Shown: piece after piece, positions 1 through 8,640 of the stretch | Numbering within the stretch: position 1 is the first letter of the stretch | How the letters are laid out: the number at the start of each line of letters is the position of its first letter | Virus record (IMG/VR): IMGVR_UViG_3300036791_000426 | Location: 1-46,496 of that record | DNA: 46,496 bases | Reading direction: 5' to 3' (one strand) | Origin: a virus | Made by a program: the position numbers and the translations under genes | The notes under the pieces: model-generated | The model's input: only the letters and a program-made list of their open reading frames with translations | Told to the model about the DNA's origin: nothing | The model's database searches: none

Positions 1-35
1 CTTTTGCGCGCGACGCCGCAAAATGGAGGCGCATT

Positions 36-1517
36 TTGGACGCGGATTTTTGGCCAGCCGATCAGGTCGAGCGCCGGCCCATAGCCACGCTGATCCCGCA
101 CGCGCGGAACGCCCGCACGCACAGCGACGCCCAGGTGGCGCAGATCGCCGCCTCGATCCGCGAATGGGGTTGGACGATCCCGGTTCTGGTTGACGAGGAA
201 GGGACGATCATCGCCGGTCACGGCCGAGTCCTGGCCGGGTTGCAGCTGGGTCTGGCGGACGTGCCGACGATGACGGCGCGGGGTTGGTCGGACGCCAAGC
301 GCCGCGCCTACATGCTGGCGGATAACAAGCTCGCGCTTAACGCCGGCTGGGATGACGAACTGCTCAGGTCCGAGCTTGCCGACCTGATGGAATGCGGGAT
401 GCCCGGCGAACTGCTGGGCTTCGATGACGACGAGCTTGGCGCGCTGCTGGGCGGCCTGGACGACGACCGCCGCAGCGGCCAGCTGATGGAAGCCTTTGGC
501 GGCATCCCGTTTAGCGTCCTGAACGCCCGCGAGGGCTGGTGGCAGCAGCGCAAGCGCGCCTGGATCAGCCTGGGCATCCGCAGCGAGCTTGGCCGGGACG
601 GCACCGCTTACAAGGCGCAGGACGAGCTTAACGCGATCCAGGCGCAGCGCCGGGTCGCGCCGGGCGGATCGCCAAGGCCGGCGGCCGACTACAGCCGCAG
701 CCATGCGCGCGGCAACGGCGCGGGCGGCCAGATGGGCGACGACCAGACCGGGACGAGCATCTTCGATCCGGTCCTCTGCGAGTTGGCTTACCGTTGGTTC
801 AGCCCGCCAGGCGGGACGGTCCTCGACCCGTTTGCCGGCGGATCGGTGCGCGGCGTCGTCGCCGCCAAGCTGGGCCGCGCCTACCAGGGAATCGATCTGA
901 GCGACCGGCAGATCGCCGCCAACCGCGAGCAATGGGCGGCGATGGACCCGACGCCGCTGGCAGGCGGGCCACAGGCGGCCGATCCGGTCTGGACGACCGG
1001 CGACAGCCGGCAGCTGCTGGACGCCGCTGGCGGGCCGGCTGTGGCCGCTGCTGACATGCTGTTCAGCTGTCCGCCCTATGCCGACCTGGAGATTTACAGC
1101 GACGACCCGCGCGACCTGTCCCGGATGGATTGGCCGGGCTTCCTGACCGCCTATCGCGAGATCATCGGCCGGGCCTGCGCGCAGCTGCGCCAGGATCGCT
1201 TCGCGGTCTGGGTGGTTGGCGAGGTCCGAGGCCCCGGCGATGGCTACCGCAGTCTGGTCGCCGAGACTGTCGCGGCTTTCCAGGCCGGCGGCTTGGCCTA
1301 CTACAACGAGGCGATTCTGGTCACGATGGTCGGGTCGCTGACGATCCGGGTCGGCCGGCAGTTCGCCGCGACCCGCAAGCTGGGCAAGACCCACCAGAAC
1401 GTCCTGGTCTTCCTGAAGGGCGACGCGCGCCGGGCGGTCGCCGCCTGCGGGACGGTCGAGACGCCCGACCTGGACGCGCTGCTGCCGGACAGCGCCGACG
1501 ATCCGCTGCTGCTGTAG
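36..1517 (+). CDS. ParB-like nuclease domain / DNA methyltransferase fusion
   Basis: 493 aa. Residues about 13-110 form a ParB/sulfiredoxin-like domain with the GHGR motif at 61-64. A SAM-dependent DNA methyltransferase follows: motif I DPFAGGS at 264-270 and motif IV CPPY at 345-348. CPPY replaces the usual [DNS]PPY, a form seen in phage ParB-methylase fusions. It probably modifies cytosine N4 or adenine N6 of phage DNA; the target is unknown. The TTG start at 36 is chosen because GGAGG lies at 25-29; the ATG at 23 is out of frame. The gene sits just before the terminase genes, as these fusions often do. Confidence 0.85.
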   Translation: MDADFWPADQVERRPIATLIPHARNARTHSDAQVAQIAASIREWGWTIPVLVDEEGTIIAGHGRVLAGLQLGLADVPTMTARGWSDAKRRAYMLADNKLALNAGWDDELLRSELADLMECGMPGELLGFDDDELGALLGGLDDDRRSGQLMEAFGGIPFSVLNAREGWWQQRKRAWISLGIRSELGRDGTAYKAQDELNAIQAQRRVAPGGSPRPAADYSRSHARGNGAGGQMGDDQTGTSIFDPVLCELAYRWFSPPGGTVLDPFAGGSVRGVVAAKLGRAYQGIDLSDRQIAANREQWAAMDPTPLAGGPQAADPVWTTGDSRQLLDAAGGPAVAAADMLFSCPPYADLEIYSDDPRDLSRMDWPGFLTAYREIIGRACAQLRQDRFAVWVVGEVRGPGDGYRSLVAETVAAFQAGGLAYYNEAILVTMVGSLTIRVGRQFAATRKLGKTHQNVLVFLKGDARRAVAACGTVETPDLDALLPDSADDPLLL

Positions 1518-1570
1518 GGCGATCTGCAAATCGCGGTCGGATTATTCCGATCCTATTCCTGGAGGGCGCG

Positions 1571-1729
1571 ATGCAGCTGCTGCTGGCCATCGCCATCGTT
1601 GTCGGCTTCCTGTCCTGGTTCCTGGCGACCTTCCCTGTCCCGCACGCTGAGCGGGTCGCGCGCGGCTGCTTCCTGGTCGCCGCGATCATCGTCGCGCTGG
1701 GCATGGTCGGCGCGCCGGTCGCCAGATAG
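1571..1729 (+). CDS. Small membrane protein, two predicted helices
   Basis: 52 aa, preceded by GGAGG at 1561-1565. Two hydrophobic stretches (about residues 3-20 and 33-50) are separated by a short charged loop with PHAERVAR. It lies between the methyltransferase gene and a hairpin terminator. A holin-like or envelope role is possible, but a better holin candidate sits beside the lysozyme gene at 21820. No family is recognised. Confidence 0.6.
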   Translation: MQLLLAIAIVVGFLSWFLATFPVPHAERVARGCFLVAAIIVALGMVGAPVAR

Positions 1730-1732
1730 CAA

Positions 1733-1760
1733 AAGGCCCCGGCGGTTAAGCCGGGGCCTT
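1733..1760 (-). terminator. Hairpin terminator between convergent genes
   Basis: A perfect 11-bp stem (AAGGCCCCGGC with its complement) closes a 6-nt loop. Read on the minus strand it is followed by TTTTGC, giving a short U-run for the gene at 1786-2679. On the plus strand there is no U-run, so it should end the minus transcript best and may slow the plus one. Confidence 0.75.
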
Positions 1761-1785
1761 GGGCCTGCTGGTCGGGTTGGGTCGC

Positions 1786-2679
1786 TTATTTGACGACCGC
1801 CTCCAGCGCGATCACCGCGAGGTTGCGGTAGGTGTCCATCGCCTTGGAGGACGACCCGACGACGTTGATCGGGTAGGCCCGGACCGCCGCGACATCGCCC
1901 GACGCGATCAGCGCGACCAACTCGGCCAGCTTGGCCCGATAACGCTTGTGCGTCTCGGCGCTGAAGTCCGGGGCGTTCGGCAGCTTGCCGGCGGCGGCGT
2001 CGGCGGCGCGCTGGGCGCGCAGACCCAGCGCCTTCGGCGCGGCGGCCTTCGGGGCCTTGGCCGGCTTGTCGGCCTTGGCGGCCTTCGGGGCCTTCGCAGG
2101 CTTGGCGGCCTTGGCGACGGCGGCCTTGATCGCCTTATCGCGCTTCTGGCCACGCGGGGCGCGCGGGGCCTTGGCCGCGTCGGCGTCGGCCGGCTTGGCC
2201 GCGTCTTTGGCGGTCGCCTTGCCCGAGGGCTGGACGCCGCGCTTGATGCCTTTTGACGACGCGCCGACCGGGCGCTTGCCGTTGCCGCGCAGCGCGGCGG
2301 TGATCGTCGCGTTCAGCGCCTGGGCTGCGGCGGCGTCGTCCGGCGTGATGGTCAGCGCGGCGGCGGTGATCGTCTCGTTCAGCGGCTGGCCTTCGTCCAG
2401 GCCGAGGGGCGCGCCGAAGATTTCCGAATCGTTGATCGTGGTCATGTCAGTCTCCGTGGTGGCGATCTTGTCGCCGTTGATGAAGTGGATCGTCCAGCCC
2501 TCCGGGGTGACGGCGTAGACGAGCGCCCGGCGGTCGCCGGCTGCGTCGGCAAGCGCGTCTTGGAGGCGATCAAAGCGACGGGTGTCGTAGACCCCGCGAC
2601 CCTGAAAGCGGCTGGTTGTGAAGCCAACTGCCCGAGCGATCTGCTCGTCGTCCCAAACCTGTCTTGCCGTCTTGCGCAT
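1786..2679 (-). CDS. Hypothetical protein with histone-H1-like Lys/Ala-Pro tail
   Basis: 297 aa from ATG 2679. The first ~75 residues form a compact domain (GRGVYDTRRF, then ALVYAVTPEGWTIHF) like small alphaproteobacterial proteins of unknown role. Residues about 150-225 are a low-complexity run of AKAPKAAK-type repeats, as in histone H1-like proteins. A conserved C-terminus (RYRAKLAELVALIASGDVAA, then AYPINVVGSSSKAMDTYRN) ends it. An internal ATG at 2445 has a GGAG site and could give a shorter form. It is the only minus-strand gene inside the late block, divergent from terS. DNA binding or compaction is inferred from the basic tail only. Confidence 0.65.
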   Translation of the reverse strand: MRKTARQVWDDEQIARAVGFTTSRFQGRGVYDTRRFDRLQDALADAAGDRRALVYAVTPEGWTIHFINGDKIATTETDMTTINDSEIFGAPLGLDEGQPLNETITAAALTITPDDAAAAQALNATITAALRGNGKRPVGASSKGIKRGVQPSGKATAKDAAKPADADAAKAPRAPRGQKRDKAIKAAVAKAAKPAKAPKAAKADKPAKAPKAAAPKALGLRAQRAADAAAGKLPNAPDFSAETHKRYRAKLAELVALIASGDVAAVRAYPINVVGSSSKAMDTYRNLAVIALEAVVK

Positions 2680-2785
2680 GTCAGTTCCGTCCGCCCCGGT
2701 CGGGGCAATGTCTTTCGACCATGAGTGGTGCGAAGAAACGAGACAGCCCAGGAGCGGCAGGGTGACGCTCCGAAAGCGAGGGATG

Positions 2786-3259
2786 ATGGGCCGACCCCGC
2801 AAGCCAACGAAGCTGCGCCAGCTGGACGGCTTCCCCGATAAGCGCCCCCTCAACTTGGAGCCCGAGCCGACCGGCCCGCTGACGCGGCCCGACTTCGTGT
2901 CGGGCGAGGCGGCGAAGGAATGGGATCGCTGCGTCGCGGCGATGCCGCCCGCCTTCTTCACCGCCGCTGATGTCCCGGTCCTGACGGTCTACTGCCTCGC
3001 ATGGGTCATGTATCGCAACGCGCTGGCGTCGATAGCCAGGGACGGGCTGTTCGCGTCTGGCAGCATGGGCCAGCGCGTGCCGCATCCGGCGATCGCGGTC
3101 ATCCGCGCACAGACGGAAATCATCCTGCGGGCGTCGGATCGGCTGGGCATGTCGCCGGCCGCGCGGACACGCCTGGCGGTCCAGGACAAGCCGCAGCCGA
3201 ACAAGTTCGCCGGCCTGATCGGCGGCGCATCGCGGGGCGATCTGCGGCTGGTCGGATAG
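2786..3259 (+). CDS. terS: Terminase small subunit (P27-like)
   Basis: 157 aa from ATG 2786 (MGRPRKPTKLRQLDG), which matches the usual opening of P27-type small subunits, followed by KRPLN and an acidic/proline stretch. This subunit recognises phage DNA and loads the large terminase. A GTG at 2762 with AGGAG at 2750-2754 is the alternative start and adds 8 residues. The gene directly precedes the large terminase gene, whose frame begins at the TAG stop. Confidence 0.85.
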   Translation: MGRPRKPTKLRQLDGFPDKRPLNLEPEPTGPLTRPDFVSGEAAKEWDRCVAAMPPAFFTAADVPVLTVYCLAWVMYRNALASIARDGLFASGSMGQRVPHPAIAVIRAQTEIILRASDRLGMSPAARTRLAVQDKPQPNKFAGLIGGASRGDLRLVG

Positions 3260-4797
3260 ACCATCAACGGGTCGCCCGACTCGTCCGCTTCATCGAGTCG
3301 CTGACCGTCCCAAGCGGCGTCGGCGCTGGCGGCCCGATCCGGCTGCGCCGCTGGCAGCTGCGCTTCATCCGCGATGTCTACGGGCCGACCAACGCCGCCG
3401 GCCTGCGCCGGGTCCGCCGGGCGGTGCTGTCCATCGCCCGCAAGAACGGCAAGACCCTCCTGGCCGCCGTCCTGGTGCTGGCGCATCTGGTCGGCCCGGA
3501 GGCGGTGCTGAACGGCGAAATCTACTCGGCCGCCAACGACCGCGAGCAGGCCGCACAGGTCTTCAAGTGCGCCAAGCAGATCGTGGACGCCGAGCCCGAG
3601 TTGCGGGGCCTGCTGCGCGTCGTCCCGTCCACCAAGACCATCGCCTGCCCGCACAATGGGAGCTTCTACCGGGCGCTGTCGGCCGAGGTCGGCACCAAGC
3701 ACGGCCTCAACCCGACCTTCGTCGTGTTTGACGAACTGGCGCAGGCCAAAAGCCGCGACCTTTACGATGTCCTCGATACGTCGATGGGGGCGCGGGCCGA
3801 GCCGCTGTTCCTGGCGATCAGCACGCAGTCGAACGACCCGGAGCATATCTGCTCCAAGCTGATCGACGACGGCATCAGCGGCCAGGACGAGACGACGGTC
3901 TGCCATCTCTACGCCGCCCCGGACGACGCCGGCCTGATGGATGCGTCGGGCTGGCGCGCGGCGAACCCGGCGCTGGGCGACTTCCGGTCGCTGGACGAAC
4001 TGGCGGTGCTGGCGGCCAAGGCGCAACGGATGCCGGCCGAGGAGCCGAAGTTTCGCAATCTCTACCTGAACCAGCGGGTCAGCCCGGTCAGCACGCTTAT
4101 CTCGCGCCAGGATTGGATGAACTGCCGGGGCGAGTCGGCATGGCGGACGGGCGAGCGCGTCTACCTCGGGCTGGACCTGTCGGCCAAGATCGACCTCTGC
4201 GCCCTGGTCGGCGTCTCGGCCGAGGATCACAGCCGGGTCGCGGCATGGTTTTGGAAGCCCGGCGATTTCCTCGAGGATCACGAACGCCGGGATCGAGCGC
4301 CCTATCGGCAATGGGCGGCGAACGGCTGGATCGAGACGCCGGCCGGACGGTCGATCCATCCGCGCGCCATCGCGCTGAAGCTGGCGCAGCTGAGCGGCGA
4401 GTACGACATCGCCGGGCTGGCCTATGACCGTTGGGGTATCCAGAACCTGCTGCGCGAGTTCGATGAGATCGGCTTGCAGGCGCACCCTGCGGACGATCCT
4501 GGCGACGGTCTGCGGCTGGTGCCTTGGGGTCAGGGCTTCAAGGACATGGCCCCGGCCATCGACGCGCTCGAAACCGCCGTCCTGCATGGCGATCTGATCC
4601 ACGACGAGTCGCCGGTTCTCAGCTGGTGCATGGGCAATGCGGTCGCGGTCGCTGACCCGGCCGGCGGGCGCAAGCTGGACAAGACCAAAGCCCGCTTTCG
4701 GATCGACGGCGCGGTGGCGCTGGCGATGGCGCTGGGCCTGAAGGCCCGCGAGCAGCAGGAAAAACCCAAAGCCTACCAGATGCTGGTCATCGGCTGA
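3256..4797 (+). CDS. terL: Terminase large subunit
   Basis: About 513 aa. The ATPase half has a Walker A-like RKNGKT (residues 62-67), Walker B FVVFDE (155-160) and coupling motif AIST near 187-190. The nuclease half has LGLDLS (D307) and a late RIDGAVALAMA acid. It cuts and pumps DNA into the prohead. No ATG, GTG or TTG lies in this frame between ATG 3001 (deep inside terS) and GTG 3424 (inside the ATPase fold). ATA 3256, overlapping the terS stop as ATAG, is the placement that gives a normal N-terminus (DHQRVARLVRF). The exact start is therefore uncertain; the gene is not. Confidence 0.9.
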   Translation: MDHQRVARLVRFIESLTVPSGVGAGGPIRLRRWQLRFIRDVYGPTNAAGLRRVRRAVLSIARKNGKTLLAAVLVLAHLVGPEAVLNGEIYSAANDREQAAQVFKCAKQIVDAEPELRGLLRVVPSTKTIACPHNGSFYRALSAEVGTKHGLNPTFVVFDELAQAKSRDLYDVLDTSMGARAEPLFLAISTQSNDPEHICSKLIDDGISGQDETTVCHLYAAPDDAGLMDASGWRAANPALGDFRSLDELAVLAAKAQRMPAEEPKFRNLYLNQRVSPVSTLISRQDWMNCRGESAWRTGERVYLGLDLSAKIDLCALVGVSAEDHSRVAAWFWKPGDFLEDHERRDRAPYRQWAANGWIETPAGRSIHPRAIALKLAQLSGEYDIAGLAYDRWGIQNLLREFDEIGLQAHPADDPGDGLRLVPWGQGFKDMAPAIDALETAVLHGDLIHDESPVLSWCMGNAVAVADPAGGRKLDKTKARFRIDGAVALAMALGLKAREQQEKPKAYQMLVIG

Positions 4798-4831
4798 CGG
4801 CGCGGCTGCGGGTCCGAGCAGGAGAACCCGC

Positions 4832-6847
4832 ATGGATCGCGCTTACAGCGTTCTGGATATCCGGTCGGTCCAGGAGGACGCCCGGATTATCGAGGGGATC
4901 GCCTCGACCCCGACGCCCGACCGCCTGGGCGATGTCATCGACCCGATGGGCGCGGTCTTCGCCGTCCCGATGCCGCTGCTCTGGCAGCACGACGCCACCC
5001 AGCCGATTGGCGAGGTGACGTTCGCCAAAGCGACGAAGGCCGGCATCCCGTTCCGCGCCCAGCTGGCGCGCGTCGATGATCCCGGCCAGCTGCAAGACCG
5101 CCTCAACGAAGCTTGGCAGTCGATCAAGATCGGGCTGGTGAAGGCGGTCAGCATCGGCTTCCGCGCGCTGAAGTACAGCTTCATGGACAGCGGCGGGATC
5201 GAGTTTTCCGAGTGGGAATGGCTGGAGCTTTCCGCCGTCACCATCCCGGCGAACGCCGAAGCCACGATCAACCAAATCCGCTCGCTGGATCAGCAGGTTC
5301 GGGCCGCGACAGGCCGCAGCGAACTTGAGTCCAGCAGCAGACCCGCCCCGCGCCTGGGGATTCGCACTCAACCCCGAACGACGGAGGGCAAGATGCCCCG
5401 CACCAACGCCGAGCAAATCTCGGCCTTTGAGGCAACGCGCCAGGCGAAAGCGGCGCAGATGGCCACGCTGATGGACAGCGCAGGCGAGGAAGGCGCGACG
5501 CTCGATGCCGATCAGTCGGCGCAATACGACGAGCTTGAGGCCGACGTGTCTGGCATCGACCAGCACCTGACTCGGCTGCGGTCGATGCAACGGCTGATGC
5601 TGGCCCAGGCGACGCCCGTAGCAGGCGCGGCCGACCCGGACAGCGCATCCCAGGTGCGCGGCGGCCATGCCGCCGTGCCGGCGCTGGGCGGCGCGCGTAG
5701 CGTCCCGATCATCGTTCCCAAAGGGACGGCTTTCACGCGCTATGCGATGGCGCTGATGGTGGCGAAGGGCGACCTCGGCCGCGCTTCCCATCTGGCCAAG
5801 AACGAGACGAACTGGAACGCGACCACGCCCGAGGTCGCGCAGGTGCTGGAGGCGCAATACAGCGGCGTTGATCTGGAGCGCGTCATGCGCGCTGCGGTCG
5901 CCGCCGGCACCGCCACCGACCCGGCGTGGGCCGGGCCGCTGGTGCAGTACACGATCATGGCGTCGGAGTTCGTTGAACTGCTGCGGCCGGCGACCATCCT
6001 TGGCCGCGTTCCCGGCCTGCGGCGCGTCCCGTTCAACATCAAGATTCCGCGCCAGACCGCCCACTCGACGGTCGGCTGGGTCGGCGAGGGCAAGCCCAAG
6101 CCGGTCAGCGCCCTGGCGTTCGACACGATCACCCTGCAATGGGCCAAGGCCGCCGGGATCGTCGTGCTGACCGACGAGCTTGTGCGGTTCAGCAACCCCT
6201 CGGCCGAGGCGCTGGTGCAAGACGATCTGATCCAGACCATTGCCCGGTTCTTGGATCAGGGCTTCGTTGACCCAGCCATCGCAGCGGTGCCGCAAGTCTC
6301 GCCCGGATCGATCACCAATGGCGTGGCCCCCACCCCGGCGAGCGGCGCGGACTACACCGCGTTCCATGCCGATCTGGCGACGCTCATCAACCTGCTGACC
6401 GCGCAGAACCTCTCAACTGCGGGCGCGGTTCTTATCATGCCCGAGACGCAGGCCGCGCAGATCGGGATGATGCTCAACCCGCTGGGCCAGCCGGTCTATC
6501 CGAACATCACTGCGCAGGGCGGCTCGATCCTCGGCATCCCGGTTATCACCTCGCAGAACCCCGGCCTGATCGACTCGGCGGCGGTGCCGCCGGCCGGCGC
6601 AAACCGGATCATCTTGGTGAAGGCGAACGAGATACTGCTGGCCGACGACGGTCAGGTGCTGCTGGACGCCAGCCGCGAGGCGTCGCTCCAGATGGACAGC
6701 GCCCCGGATGCGCCGCCGACCGCGACCACGGTGTTCATGTCGCTTTGGCAGAACAACATGGTCGGGCTGCGCGCCGAGCGTTGGATCAATTGGGCGAAGC
6801 GCCGGACGGGCGTCGTCCAGTGGATCAACGACGCCAAATACGCCTGA
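4832..6847 (+). CDS. Fused prohead protease and HK97-type major capsid protein
   Basis: 671 aa. Residues 1-~165 are an S78-family prohead protease: His in WQHD (H53), Ser in KAVSIGF (S107) and a downstream acidic stretch EWEWLELSAV. From residue 188 an HK97-fold capsid protein begins with a helical delta-like region (188-~270), then the shell domain ending in RAERWINWAKRRTGVV. Start ATG 4832 has AGGAG at 4820-4824. An in-frame internal ATG at 5393 has its own strong site. The protease would mature the shell by removing the N-terminal scaffold. It follows terL at a 34-nt spacing. Confidence 0.9.
   Translation: MDRAYSVLDIRSVQEDARIIEGIASTPTPDRLGDVIDPMGAVFAVPMPLLWQHDATQPIGEVTFAKATKAGIPFRAQLARVDDPGQLQDRLNEAWQSIKIGLVKAVSIGFRALKYSFMDSGGIEFSEWEWLELSAVTIPANAEATINQIRSLDQQVRAATGRSELESSSRPAPRLGIRTQPRTTEGKMPRTNAEQISAFEATRQAKAAQMATLMDSAGEEGATLDADQSAQYDELEADVSGIDQHLTRLRSMQRLMLAQATPVAGAADPDSASQVRGGHAAVPALGGARSVPIIVPKGTAFTRYAMALMVAKGDLGRASHLAKNETNWNATTPEVAQVLEAQYSGVDLERVMRAAVAAGTATDPAWAGPLVQYTIMASEFVELLRPATILGRVPGLRRVPFNIKIPRQTAHSTVGWVGEGKPKPVSALAFDTITLQWAKAAGIVVLTDELVRFSNPSAEALVQDDLIQTIARFLDQGFVDPAIAAVPQVSPGSITNGVAPTPASGADYTAFHADLATLINLLTAQNLSTAGAVLIMPETQAAQIGMMLNPLGQPVYPNITAQGGSILGIPVITSQNPGLIDSAAVPPAGANRIILVKANEILLADDGQVLLDASREASLQMDSAPDAPPTATTVFMSLWQNNMVGLRAERWINWAKRRTGVVQWINDAKYA
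5383..5395 (+). promoter_or_regulatory. Internal Shine-Dalgarno and ATG for a separate capsid product
   Basis: GGAGGG at 5383-5388 is followed after 4 nt by ATG 5393, in frame with the fusion gene. Initiation here would give a 484-aa capsid protein (MPRTNAEQI...) without the protease. This would allow many capsid subunits per protease, which a virion shell needs. Confidence 0.6.
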
Positions 6848-6952
6848 ACGGCGGTCCTACCCTGACCGCCCAGAGCCGGGTCGCGCCTGGAGCGTTCCCC
6901 CCCGGAGCTACTAGCCCCGGCCCGGCTCGCCCTTTCCGCCAGGAGGTCGCCC

Positions 6953-7195
6953 ATGCCCCGCATGACCGCGTCGCGCCCGTTCAGCTATTGCTGGTCGCGG
7001 CTGCAAACCGGAGATGAGTTCGACGCCGAACCATGCTTCGCGACCGTCTGGGAGGCGATTGGCTATGCCGAGCCCGCGACGCCCGAGCAGCAGCCGGCCT
7101 CCAAGAAGCAGCCGGCCAAGCCCGAGCCGCAGAAGCCGACGCCTGATGAGCAGCATCGCTATCGCACGCGCCGGCTGAAGGCCGACGACGACTGA
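6953..7195 (+). CDS. Small hypothetical protein between capsid and portal
   Basis: 80 aa, ATG preceded by AGGAGG. The N-terminal half (SYCWSRLQTGDEFDAEPC) looks folded; residues 42-80 are a Pro/Lys/Gln-rich, probably disordered tail (EQQPASKKQPAKPEPQ). The stop overlaps the portal ATG by one base (TGATG), so the two are coupled. No family is recognised; a minor head or assembly role is inferred from position only. Confidence 0.65.
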   Translation: MPRMTASRPFSYCWSRLQTGDEFDAEPCFATVWEAIGYAEPATPEQQPASKKQPAKPEPQKPTPDEQHRYRTRRLKADDD

Positions 7196-8640
7196 TGCGC
7201 GTCTTCGGCCTGGAGATCACGCGCACCAAGGCCGCGCCGCGCGAGGCGTTGACCAACCCCGACAGCGCGTTCTCGCCCATCGACGGGCGCGGCGGCGGCT
7301 GGTTTCCCATCGTGCGCGAGGGCGACACGGGCGATTGGCAGCGCAACATCGTGACGACCGGGATCAGCGTCCTTCAGTCGGTCTGGGTGTTCCGCTGCAT
7401 CTCGCTCATCGCCAGCGACATCGCCAAGCTGACGCTGAGTCTGCTCCAGGCGCAGGCCACGATCTGGGTCGGCGCAACCTCGCCGGCGTTCTCGCCGGTC
7501 CTGGACAAGCCTAACCCCTATCAGAGCCGTATTCAGTTCATCGAAAGCTGGGTGATCTCCAAGCTTAGTCGCGGCAACACCTACGTTCTCAAAGAACGGG
7601 ACGCGCGCAACGTCGTCGTTGCCATGCATGTCCTGCACCCTGATCGCTGCTGGCCGCTGGTCGCGCCGGACGGGTCGGTGTTCTACCGGCTAGGCCGCGA
7701 TCTGCTGGCCGGCGTCGCTGACTTCGATCCCGGCGACCCGTCCCAGCTGTTCGCGGTGCCGGCCACGGAGGTCATCCATGACCGCTGGAATTGCCTGTTC
7801 CATCCGCTGGTCGGGCTGAGCCCGATCTTCGCCTGCGGCTTGGCGGCGATGCAGGGCGTCTCGATGCAGGCGGCGATGACCCGGCTGTTCAAGAATGGCG
7901 CGCGGCCTGGCGGCATCCTCACCGCGCCTGGAGCGATCAGCGACGACACCGCCGCCCGCCTGAAAGCCTATTGGGAGACGAACTTTACCGGCGAGAACGC
8001 CGGCCGCGTCGCGGTCCTGGGCGATGGCCTGACCTTCTCCAGCCTGATGATGACCGCAGCTGACGCCCAGGTGATCGATCAGATGAAGTTCGGCGGCCAG
8101 TCGATCTGCGCCGCCTTCGGTGTCCCGGCCTACATGGTCAACCTCGATCAATACCCGCGCGCGATCAGCATCGAGGCGCTCTATCAGCTGTATTATGGCC
8201 AGTGCCTCCAGATTCACATCGAAGGCATCGAGTCGTGCCTGGACGAAGGGCTGGCGCTGCCGGCGCAGTATGCGGTCAAGTTCGATCTGACCGGCCTGCT
8301 GCGGATGGATCAGGCGTCGCAGATCAAGGCGCTGGTCGAAGGCATCGGCGGCGGCCTCTACGCGCCCAACGAGGGGCGCGACCGGCTGAACCTGCCGCCG
8401 GTCGAGGGCGGGAACACGCCCTACCTGCAACAACAGAACTACAGCCTCGCCGCGCTGAACAAGCGCGACACGCAGGACGATCCGTTCGGCAGCGCCAGCC
8501 CGCCACCGGCTGCGCCAGCGGATCAGGCCGAGCCGTCCGCGCCTGCGGCGGGCGAGCCGGGCGGCGCGTCGGACACGGCGACCGCCGGCAAATGGTGGAT
8601 CGAGGTGCTGGCTCATGTCGATGACCTCCTCGCCGCCTGA
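7195..8640 (+). CDS. HK97-family portal protein
   Basis: 481 aa, the usual length for the family. Typical features are [17 protein letters not shown] near the N-terminus, [13 protein letters not shown], the [15 protein letters not shown] segment, [15 protein letters not shown], and FGVPAYMVN in the C-terminal half. It forms the dodecameric ring at the head vertex through which DNA passes. The last ~70 residues are Ala/Pro-rich and probably disordered. It overlaps the next gene by 26 nt. Confidence 0.9.
   Translation: MRVFGLEITRTKAAPREALTNPDSAFSPIDGRGGGWFPIVREGDTGDWQRNIVTTGISVLQSVWVFRCISLIASDIAKLTLSLLQAQATIWVGATSPAFSPVLDKPNPYQSRIQFIESWVISKLSRGNTYVLKERDARNVVVAMHVLHPDRCWPLVAPDGSVFYRLGRDLLAGVADFDPGDPSQLFAVPATEVIHDRWNCLFHPLVGLSPIFACGLAAMQGVSMQAAMTRLFKNGARPGGILTAPGAISDDTAARLKAYWETNFTGENAGRVAVLGDGLTFSSLMMTAADAQVIDQMKFGGQSICAAFGVPAYMVNLDQYPRAISIEALYQLYYGQCLQIHIEGIESCLDEGLALPAQYAVKFDLTGLLRMDQASQIKALVEGIGGGLYAPNEGRDRLNLPPVEGGNTPYLQQQNYSLAALNKRDTQDDPFGSASPPPAAPADQAEPSAPAAGEPGGASDTATAGKWWIEVLAHVDDLLAA

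Noticed and set aside
2040-2135. Short tandem repeat of GCCTTGGC-type units
   Set aside because: It encodes the Lys/Ala/Pro tail of the minus-strand gene and is explained by protein low complexity.
2989-4833. Minus-strand open frame of 614 codons opposite terL
   Set aside because: Shadow of the terminase frame; composition rich in Arg, Ala and Gln without any recognisable domain.
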